Shown one piece after another: positions 1-4,733 of a DNA stretch of 5,256 nt. Position numbers and translations under genes: made by a program. The notes below the pieces were generated by a model. That model was not told the origin of the DNA and did not search any database. It was given only the letters and a program-made list of their open reading frames with translations. Numbering within the stretch: the first letter of the stretch is position 1; every line of letters begins with the position of its first letter. Source of the DNA: Lentisphaerota bacterium (lineage in GTDB: Bacteria > Verrucomicrobiota > Kiritimatiellia > UBA8416 > JAFGTH01); assembly GCA_016934225.1 (NCBI GenBank), contig JAFGTH010000240.1, positions 1 to 5,256 of the forward strand, given 5' to 3'.

Positions 1-66
1 CGGCAAATGTCATTGCCAACAGTTCGATAAAATTTCTGCCGATTGTCAACGCCAGGTTCTGACACC

Positions 67-109
67 GGACCAATTCCGAATTACAGCCTGATTTAATCGG
101 TATTGGTCC
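67..109. repeat. Interrupted palindrome (13-bp arms), possible hairpin
   Basis: The left arm GGACCAATTCCGA (67-79) and right arm TCGGTATTGGTCC (97-109) pair over 13 positions with one T-T mismatch, around a 17-base loop. A run of six T lies at 119-124, nine bases after the right arm. This gap is longer than in a normal intrinsic terminator, so the element could be an atypical terminator for a gene ending left of the window, a processed leader hairpin ahead of the lemA operon, or a protein-binding inverted repeat. Short open frames entering from the left edge stop at 62 and at 91, either of which could be the tail of an upstream gene, but neither tail is recognisable. Confidence 0.45.
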
Positions 110-229
110 CAAGCATAATTTTTTATCGAAACCAGTTATATTGGTTCTTTTATACACAGCGCCCAAATGATAAATTTGAGCGTAAATCTTAACATGTTGC
201 CCGATCTGAAATCGGCGAGGAGAAGAAAA

Positions 230-796
230 ATGAAAACCGGATGGATTATCGCAATTTTAGTTGCCGCCGTTGTAGCTCTGCTGCTGTTCCCTGTCATGGT
301 CAAGAACGGTTTAATAGACAAACAGGAAAACATGATCGAAGCATGGAGTCAGATTGATACGCAACTGCAACGTCGCGCCGATTTGGTGCCTAATCTCGTT
401 GCAACGGTGAAAGGCTACGCCTCTCATGAAGAGAAAATTTTTCTGGAGGTTGCCGAAGCGCGTTCTCGACTTCTGGCTGCAGGTTCGCCCGAAGCAAAAG
501 CGCAAGCTTCATCGTTTATGAGCGGAGCGTTGGGAAGATTGCTTGCAATTTCAGAGAATTACCCCCAACTTAAGGCCGATTCGACATTCATCAGACTTCA
601 AGACGAATTGGCAGGCACTGAAAATCGCATCTCCGTCGCAAGAACAAGGTACAATAACGCCGTAAAGATCTATAACAGCGCTATCCGCAAGTTCCCCGGC
701 AATTTGTTTGCGCCGGGAATGGAAATGGAAAAGGCGGAATACTACGAACCGCCGTCACTGGAATCGCTCCAAACCCCGCCGGAAGTAAAGTTCTAA
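230..796 (+). CDS. lemA: LemA family membrane protein
   Basis: The product is a 188-residue member of the LemA family. It has one N-terminal transmembrane helix (about residues 5-23) followed by a helical domain that family knowledge places outside the cytoplasmic membrane. Visible hallmarks are W39 with QIDTQLQRRADLVPNLV (41-57), the ENYPQLKAD block (109-117), and the C-terminal ARTRYNNAVKIYN (137-149) with FPGN (155-158). The length fits the usual 180-200 residues. The start at 230 follows a purine-rich GGCGAGGAGAAG ribosome-binding site. In-frame ATGs at 167 and 194 have no such site and would put unrelated residues ahead of the membrane helix. The stop overlaps the next start as TAATG, so the two genes are translationally coupled. 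LemA proteins commonly sit beside TPM-domain genes, as here. Their molecular function is unsettled; an envelope scaffold or stress role is inference. Confidence 0.95.
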   Translation: MKTGWIIAILVAAVVALLLFPVMVKNGLIDKQENMIEAWSQIDTQLQRRADLVPNLVATVKGYASHEEKIFLEVAEARSRLLAAGSPEAKAQASSFMSGALGRLLAISENYPQLKADSTFIRLQDELAGTENRISVARTRYNNAVKIYNSAIRKFPGNLFAPGMEMEKAEYYEPPSLESLQTPPEVKF

Positions 797-1224
797 TGGC
801 AAAGTTTTTCAACAAAGAAGATGAACGACAAATCCTTGATGCCATCAAGGATGCAGAGTCCGACACGTCAGGCGAAATACGAGTTCATATCCAGGAACGG
901 TGCAAGGGCGATCCCATTGAAACTGCTAAGAAAGTTTTTGAGCGTATCGGCATGACATCCACGGAAAAACGCAACGGAGTCCTGTTCTTCCTTGCTTATG
1001 CAGATCGCAAATTTGCCATATTGGGCGACAAGGGAATAGACGATGCAGTACCGGACGATTTCTGGCGCTCAATTGTAGAGACCGTCATAAGTCACTTCAA
1101 AGAAGGGCGTTTCACGCATGGATTACGCGACGGAATTCTCGAAACCGGCCGCGCGCTGAAGAAATATTTCCCTTACCAGTCAGATGATGTCAACGAACTT
1201 AAAGACGAGATTAGCCATGGTTAG
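796..1224 (+). CDS. Short TPM-domain protein, no signal or membrane segment
   Basis: This 142-residue protein is a compact TPM domain (TLP18.3/Psb32/MOLO-1 family). The order is: N-terminal helix MAKFFNKEDERQILDAIKDAE, strand SGEIRVHIQ (25-33), RNGVLFFLAYADRKFAILGDKGI (59-81), DDFWRSIVETVISHFKEG (87-104), the helix GLRDGILETGRALKKYFP (109-126), and an acidic tail ending in NELKDEIS. The lack of a signal peptide or hydrophobic helix suggests a cytoplasmic location, unlike the next gene product. The ATG at 796 overlaps the lemA stop, and GGAAG (781-785) lies about ten bases upstream. From memory, short TPM proteins with nearly the same plan, including the NEL.DEIS tail, occur between lemA and ygcG-like genes in Bacteroidetes. 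Function is unknown beyond TPM-domain links to membrane-protein turnover and complex assembly in plants and worms. Confidence 0.92.
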   Translation: MAKFFNKEDERQILDAIKDAESDTSGEIRVHIQERCKGDPIETAKKVFERIGMTSTEKRNGVLFFLAYADRKFAILGDKGIDDAVPDDFWRSIVETVISHFKEGRFTHGLRDGILETGRALKKYFPYQSDDVNELKDEISHG

Positions 1225-1999
1225 GCAAATTGCCCATTTCAAAACGATATTTTCCGCACACATGCTTTGCGTTGTGATCGCTGTTCTCTCGGTCATGACG
1301 CCGGTCTCGCGCGTCGTTGCAGAACTTAATGTGCCGACATTAAGCGGTAGAATTATTGACCAGGCGCGCATTTTGGATCAGAAAGAACGGCTGTTAATAG
1401 ATTCGGCATTACAGGAACTGGAAGCCGATCCAAAAGGGGCGCAAGCGGTAGTGCTCACAATTCCATCGCTTGAGGGTGACGCCCTAGAGCTCTTCAGTAT
1501 GAGGGTGGTCGAAAAATGGGAACTCGGCCGCAAAGAAACCGATAACGGGCTGCTGCTGTTGATATCAAAAGCTGAGCGCCAGATTCGCATCGAAGTCGGC
1601 TACGGACTCGAAGGAACTCTTAATGACGCCCGTTGCGGCGATATTATTCGCGGCATGCAACCCTATTTTCGCGCCGGTAAATTCGGCGACGGCATATTGC
1701 TGGCAATCAGCGAGATTCATACAATACTCATCGGTTCCCGCCCTTCGTACAAGACGCCTGCACATCCCTCTGCAATAAACAAGGGTGAGATTGTCATGTT
1801 TGTCATTTTCGTGTTCTTTTTTCTAATTCTACCCATGATTATGCAAGGCCGCCGCCGTCGCTTCGGTTACACCATCTTCTATCCCGGATATGGCGGATAT
1901 CGAAGCAGCGGATTCGGAGGCTTCGGCGGAGGCTTCGGCGGATTCGGAGGAGGTTTCGGAGGAGGTTTCGGAGGCGGCGGAGCATCGGGAAGATGGTAA
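1217..1999 (+). CDS. YgcG-type TPM-domain protein with Gly/Phe-rich C-terminus
   Basis: The 260-residue product has a signal peptide (about 1-35, with VVA before a likely cleavage site at 35/36), then an exported TPM domain (about 40-172). Typical TPM stretches are LSGRIIDQARILDQKER (42-58), VEKWELGRKETDNGLLLLIS (98-117) and RIEVGYGLEGTL (124-135). A second hydrophobic helix (about 192-210) is followed by an Arg cluster (212-215) and a Gly/Phe repeat tail (232-254) ending in GGGGASGRW, the usual ending of this family. The start at 1217 is preferred over an in-frame ATG at 1184 because GACGAG (1204-1209) is well spaced and the signal peptide then begins with a normal basic N-region. The gene overlaps the previous stop by eight bases, so the three genes form one operon. 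The role is unknown; domain order implies an envelope-anchored protein whose partner is probably LemA. Confidence 0.93.
   Translation: MVRQIAHFKTIFSAHMLCVVIAVLSVMTPVSRVVAELNVPTLSGRIIDQARILDQKERLLIDSALQELEADPKGAQAVVLTIPSLEGDALELFSMRVVEKWELGRKETDNGLLLLISKAERQIRIEVGYGLEGTLNDARCGDIIRGMQPYFRAGKFGDGILLAISEIHTILIGSRPSYKTPAHPSAINKGEIVMFVIFVFFFLILPMIMQGRRRRFGYTIFYPGYGGYRSSGFGGFGGGFGGFGGGFGGGFGGGGASGRW
1914..1980 (+). repeat. Low-complexity GGA/GGC-TTC repeat coding for the Gly/Phe tail
   Basis: The DNA is an imperfect tandem repeat of GGCGGA/GGAGGT/GGATTC-type units coding for FGG and FGGG motifs in the tail of the YgcG-type protein. It produces spurious open frames rich in Ser/Glu/Ala in other phases and on the other strand, which should not be annotated. 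Copy number of such a tract can change by slippage, so tail length may differ between related strains. Confidence 0.75.
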
Positions 2000-2091
2000 G
2001 AGATTCGACAATCCTCGCTGCACCGGGGCATCATGCGAATCAACATTGTTAAAACACTTGCAAGCTAACCTGAATATTTCGCGAATCCCTC

Positions 2092-2114
2092 AAAAAAAGG
2101 CGGAACCATTCGCC
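2092..2114 (-). terminator. Terminator-like hairpin with T-run (minus strand)
   Basis: Read on the - strand, GGCGAA (2114-2109) pairs with TTCCGCC (2105-2099) with one bulged C, and seven T follow directly (2098-2092). The layout is that of a weak intrinsic terminator. However, no - strand gene lies immediately upstream of it, so it could be fortuitous or could guard the lemA operon against antisense transcription. On the + strand the same hairpin has no T-run behind it. Confidence 0.25.
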
Positions 2115-2320
2115 TGAAACTCTTAAAGATAGGTTGTGTGATTATTCGCAACACTCGTCGAATCAAGTTCCACGCATCAACTGCATATCCCTACCAGCAA
2201 CTCTTCGCCATGGTCGCCCGCAGACTGGCTCTGGAATGACTACTCATGGTGCTGTCCCCTGCACCAGAAAAACAACGGCGGCATGGCGGAGCTCTCGAAA
2301 ACTCCGACCAATACCTTCTC

Positions 2321-2384
2321 CATCCTGTAAATCCTGTCTCTCACTCCGCGTCTCTGTTCATCAGCGTCCATCGGCGGTTCATTC
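2321..2384. repeat. Repeat-like tract with short internal tandem repeats
   Basis: The tract begins CATCCTGTAAATCCTGTCTC, in which ATCCTGT occurs twice nine bases apart. Further on TTCATCAGCG (2357-2366) is followed by TCCATCGGCG (2367-2376), matching at 8 of 10 positions, then GTTCATTC. I recall very similar strings (ATCCTGTAAATCCTGT and ATCAGCGTCCATC-like) as dispersed intergenic repeats in environmental bacterial genomes, but this is memory and not a search result. A degenerate copy of the first part, CATCCTGTAATCC, sits at 3190-3202 in another intergenic gap of this window. The tract has no ribosome-binding site and codes for nothing plausible. Confidence 0.45.
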
Positions 2385-2499
2385 TTGCTGCTCATGAAAC
2401 ATCCGGGCTAACGCCATTTCGACCTGATTGCTGAGATATCCAGCGTATAATTCTCAAACCATCGGCATATCCTGAGCGGCAAAGTAAAGACATTGGAAT

Positions 2500-2527
2500 T
2501 TGACTGATCGGCTGTTTCTGGTATAAA
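2500..2527 (+). promoter_or_regulatory. Sigma70-type promoter for the 2549 gene
   Basis: TTGACT (2500-2505) and TATAAA (2522-2527) are separated by 16 bases, and TGG (2519-2521) before the -10 forms an extended -10 element. The expected transcription start near 2533-2535 gives a leader of only about 15 bases before the ATG at 2549. The leader contains GGACGGAAG, which holds the ribosome-binding site. This is the best-formed promoter in the window. Confidence 0.65.
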
Positions 2528-2548
2528 TATACCCGTTGGACGGAAGAC

Positions 2549-3124
2549 ATGAATATTCCTTTTTCTATTTCGAATTCTTGGATTGTAGTCGGTGTTGGCG
2601 CTACGGTATGGTTCATCAGCGCATCTATTCATCCCAAGAACCATAACAAACAAGACATTAACAAAACCCCGCTATTTACCCGTATTCTCGCAATTGTCGG
2701 CCTCGCTATCTTGCTCGCAGGAATCTATGCCGGATTGGCCGGACCAGTGAATATAGGTCCATTCACTCTGGATTCATTCGAATTCACTGAATCCAAAAAA
2801 ACAACCGATGCCGAAACCTTAAAGTACATCCGCAAACATTTGATCGTCAGCAGCAAAGCGGCGCATAGCTGGCACGGCAGCTCAAAAAAAACGATTCAAT
2901 ATACTGTTAGAAACAATGGCCCCAAGAAAATCTCCTACCTTTATCTCCGATTTTACAATTCACAGGGTTTTGATCCGATATACACAGATGTAAAACTTAG
3001 GGGACCGTTTCCACCAGGCCGAACGAAAAAGGCAAACGTAACCGTGTCGGCAAAAGTCAAATCATCATATTTCGATCACAATCCGGCGATTGGCGTCGGT
3101 CATATTATAGGGGCCGGCTTTTGA
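2549..3124 (+). CDS. Hypothetical two-helix membrane protein with exported beta domain
   Basis: I do not recognise this 191-residue protein as a named family. Hydrophobic segments at about 11-27 and 46-65 flank a basic loop (HPKNHNKQDINK, 28-39). By the positive-inside rule that loop faces the cytoplasm and both ends face outward. The outer part (66-191) has alternating strand-like patterns: KTIQYTVRNNGPKKISYLYL (114-133), RFYNSQG (134-140), and KKANVTVSAKV (160-170). The VRNNG...LRFYNSQG pattern resembles FxLYD-like or similar immunoglobulin-fold exported domains that follow membrane helices, but this is only a pattern judgement. The C-terminus IGVGHIIGAGF is mildly hydrophobic. The start is supported by GGACGGAAG just upstream and a good promoter. 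The gene is monocistronic, ending about 100 bases before the convergent dehydrogenase gene. Confidence 0.82.
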   Translation: MNIPFSISNSWIVVGVGATVWFISASIHPKNHNKQDINKTPLFTRILAIVGLAILLAGIYAGLAGPVNIGPFTLDSFEFTESKKTTDAETLKYIRKHLIVSSKAAHSWHGSSKKTIQYTVRNNGPKKISYLYLRFYNSQGFDPIYTDVKLRGPFPPGRTKKANVTVSAKVKSSYFDHNPAIGVGHIIGAGF

Positions 3125-3152
3125 ACGTCTGATGTTACCGACACATTACATG

Positions 3153-3221
3153 GTTTATCATAAACGACGCTTTGATCAACAATTCCGCACATCCTGTAAT
3201 CCGGCTCCAATATGCATATTG
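3153..3221. repeat. Three small palindromes in the convergent spacer
   Basis: Between the ends of the two convergent genes lie GTTTATCATAAAC (3153-3165, arms of six around one base), TTGATCAA (3172-3179) and the perfect 14-bp palindrome CAATATGCATATTG (3208-3221). The last sits three bases past the stop of the - strand gene. None has a proper U-run, so they are not standard terminators, although the first could form a weak hairpin in either transcript. They may be chance AT-rich palindromes or protein-binding sites. Confidence 0.4.
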
Positions 3222-3224
3222 AAA

Positions 3225-4550
3225 TCAATAAAGATACAAATCTGACTTGAGTATTTCGTTGCGACAATCCTCAATCCACCCGAGCTCGAACGCAAGATCC
3301 AGAATTGTGTAGCGGTTGCGCATCATTTGGGCTGATACAATTGTATCGCAGACACGTTCTCTGGTCAGATTTATCTGCTCAGGTCTCACCGGCACGTCGG
3401 CCGCCTTAAATCTGTCACACAGTTCAGCGTACGGGTAAAGGCGCTCCAGCGTTTTGGATCGAAGCGCATCCCAATTGTCCTTCAGGAATGCGATTCTAAT
3501 ACTTAAATCGGTTGGAGCAAGATGTTTAGCCCTGCATTCATCCGTCATGCTCTTGGATATTGGTGTGTCGCCAAACCTGTCCCTGATCTGTTTCTCGCGA
3601 GTCGCCCAATCAGGATACTTCGCCACAGCCTCGTCGGCGTCAATATCAGCAGCGTCATGCGCAAATATTGTCTCGGCAAGAGCAGTGCCCATCAACGTGC
3701 CAATTGCAACTTTGAAACCGTGCGATACCGGTTCGCCGTTTTTTTCGAGGTTTTCCATTTCCCATATATGACTGAAAAGATGCTCGCTGCCTGACGCAGG
3801 CCTGGACTTACGAAGGTATTGCATTGACAACCCGCTCATTGTCAGGCCGAGAAACACTTTTTCAAACGGTTCCGATTCGCCTGCTTTTAATTCGGCAGGA
3901 GAATTCAGCCAAAGTCGGAGATCTTTTTGAACCATTTTCCATGCTTCCGTATCTATAGGATCCACGCCAATAAAATCTGCCACTATCCAATCGGCGCCTG
4001 CGGTAATTTTACTTGCCAGATCTGCGTATCCGGCGGCGGTCATGGGATATGGGGCACGTTTCAGAACGTCGGTATCCGCAACAATCGCTACCGGCGCCGG
4101 ACAATCCATTGTCATCTTGACTCCGTCCCGCAAAATCGCGGCGCCGAACGATGAATAGCCGTCCACCGACACAGCCGTGGCAACGCATAAATATCGTCTT
4201 TCAGACTCAAATGCAGCTCGTTTCACCAGGTCATTAATTGTCCCGGAACCCACGGATACAGGAATAATGTCGTTTCCCTGAAGAGTTTTGTTGATTTTGG
4301 CCACATGTTCGTAGTCCGAATGCAGAATAGGTTTCCCCGGAAACACGAGAGGCTCGAGCGTCGCAACACCTTCCGCGTTGAGGCAGGCATCCACCTTCTC
4401 GCCTGCTGCTTCCCACGTATTGTCATCCGCTATGACAATCACAGGGACTTCAGGGAAATGCTCCCTTAACACGCTGGGCACTCTCGCCAGCGTGCCCGGT
4501 CCCGAGATAAAGGTCTTTGTCTCTTTCCATGATTCTTCCTGGCTATTCAT
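3225..4550 (-). CDS. sn-Glycerol-1-phosphate dehydrogenase (AraM/EgsA type)
   Basis: The 441-residue product belongs to the iron-containing alcohol dehydrogenase-like superfamily, in the glycerol-1-phosphate dehydrogenase branch, which reduces dihydroxyacetone phosphate to sn-glycerol 1-phosphate with NAD(P)H in the cytoplasm. Visible marks are the dinucleotide-binding GSGTINDLVK (101-110), DCPAPVAIVADTDVL (149-163), AAGYADLASK with candidate metal ligand D177 (172-181), GSEHLFSH with H257 (254-261), and SHGFKVAIGT with H277 (276-285). All three expected metal ligands are present, so it is probably active. It is somewhat longer than Bacillus AraM (roughly 390-400 residues), mainly at the C-terminus. 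The start is uncertain: ATG at 4550 fits the domain best, but no ribosome-binding site is clear. An upstream in-frame ATG at 4634 lies about 20 bases after a predicted transcription start and would add 28 residues. A TTG at 4670 overlaps the -10 and is unlikely. The gene stands alone, divergent from the phosphate transporter. Confidence 0.88.
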   Translation of the reverse strand: MNSQEESWKETKTFISGPGTLARVPSVLREHFPEVPVIVIADDNTWEAAGEKVDACLNAEGVATLEPLVFPGKPILHSDYEHVAKINKTLQGNDIIPVSVGSGTINDLVKRAAFESERRYLCVATAVSVDGYSSFGAAILRDGVKMTMDCPAPVAIVADTDVLKRAPYPMTAAGYADLASKITAGADWIVADFIGVDPIDTEAWKMVQKDLRLWLNSPAELKAGESEPFEKVFLGLTMSGLSMQYLRKSRPASGSEHLFSHIWEMENLEKNGEPVSHGFKVAIGTLMGTALAETIFAHDAADIDADEAVAKYPDWATREKQIRDRFGDTPISKSMTDECRAKHLAPTDLSIRIAFLKDNWDALRSKTLERLYPYAELCDRFKAADVPVRPEQINLTRERVCDTIVSAQMMRNRYTILDLAFELGWIEDCRNEILKSDLYLY

Positions 4551-4661
4551 AGTAACCGTGATGCTAACCGATGCCGTACGGCTCTTCAAGCTATCAATAG
4601 CCCCATATTTCAACAGCAAAATTTGACCGTTCATATGCCGAATCTTCGTATTTGAATGTGA

Positions 4662-4667
4662 ATTATA
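4662..4667 (-). promoter_or_regulatory. Consensus -10 box for the dehydrogenase gene
   Basis: The - strand reads TATAAT at 4667-4662, an exact -10 hexamer, but no hexamer near -35 (about 4685-4690) resembles TTGACA. A transcription start near 4655 would leave a leader of about 20 bases before the ATG at 4634, or about 105 before the ATG at 4550. A poor -35 suggests an activator or a weak promoter. Confidence 0.4.
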
Positions 4668-4676
4668 CAATGCGCC

Positions 4677-4687
4677 CTGTTAAACAG
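4677..4687. promoter_or_regulatory. Operator-like palindrome in the divergent intergenic region
   Basis: CTGTTAAACAG is a perfect inverted repeat with five-base arms around a central A. It lies just upstream of the - strand -10 box, overlapping the place where its -35 should be, and about 40 bases upstream of the candidate + strand -10. The position suits a regulator acting on one or both divergent genes, but an 11-bp palindrome can occur by chance. Confidence 0.3.
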
Positions 4688-4701
4688 TATTTTCGTTGTG
4701 G

Positions 4702-4730
4702 CTGAAATGTGGTTCTTTAATTAGTATAAC
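4702..4730 (+). promoter_or_regulatory. Candidate promoter of the phosphate cotransporter gene
   Basis: CTGAAA (4702-4707) and TATAAC (4725-4730) are 17 bases apart and resemble a sigma70 promoter (4 of 6 and 5 of 6 consensus positions). The predicted transcription start near 4737 lies just after the ATG at 4734. If this promoter is real, translation would more likely begin at the next in-frame ATG (4752). Confidence 0.35.
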
Positions 4731-4733
4731 GAC

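Larger units (their letters stand above)
2000..2548. other. Gene-poor region between the lemA operon and the next gene
   Basis: I see no convincing gene here. Open frames of up to 87 codons (for example 2134-2397) lack a ribosome-binding site and code for Ser/Arg/Cys/Pro-rich sequence without domain character. The region does hold structure: GATTCG (2002-2007) with CGAATC (2036-2041), the palindrome TTCGCGAA (2078-2085), a small hairpin next to a run of seven A (2092-2114), TGGTGC/GCACCA (2247-2252 / 2261-2266), CGGAG/CTCCG (2287-2291 / 2302-2306), and a repeat-like tract at 2321-2384. An isolated TATAAT lies at 2446-2451 with no good -35. The last 50 bases carry the promoter of the following gene. 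No clear rho-independent terminator for the lemA operon was found on the + strand. Confidence 0.6.

Noticed and set aside
1..200. A minus-strand frame open from about 195 to the left edge, and short + strand frames ending at 62 and 91
   Set aside because: None has a ribosome-binding site or recognisable motif, the stretch is AT-rich, and each is cut by the window edge. They may be tails or starts of neighbours but cannot be supported.
2002..2041. GATTCG/CGAATC pair just after the YgcG-type gene as the operon terminator
   Set aside because: The loop is 28 bases, the stem only six pairs, and no T-run follows.
1890..2117. 75-codon + strand open frame rich in Ala, Glu and Ser (and a similar minus-strand frame at 1829-2023)
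   Set aside because: Both are other-phase readings of the Gly-rich repeat in the TPM gene, and their low complexity comes from the DNA repeat.
2321..2384. CRISPR-like array
   Set aside because: The repeats are 9-10 bases, contiguous and imperfect, without spacers or cas genes.
2134..2434. Two overlapping + strand open frames of 87 and 62 codons
   Set aside because: They have no ribosome-binding site, no domain pattern and unusual Ser/Arg/Cys/Pro content, and they overlap the repeat-like tract and hairpins.
2446..2451. Isolated TATAAT as a promoter
   Set aside because: No acceptable -35 lies 15-19 bases upstream and a better promoter lies at 2500-2527.
2392..2653. Minus-strand open frames of 74 and 81 codons
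   Set aside because: They run across the promoter and the start of the supported + strand gene at 2549 and show no protein features.
3454..4154. Several + strand open frames inside the dehydrogenase gene
   Set aside because: The opposite strand encodes a full-length enzyme with conserved motifs; these are shadows.
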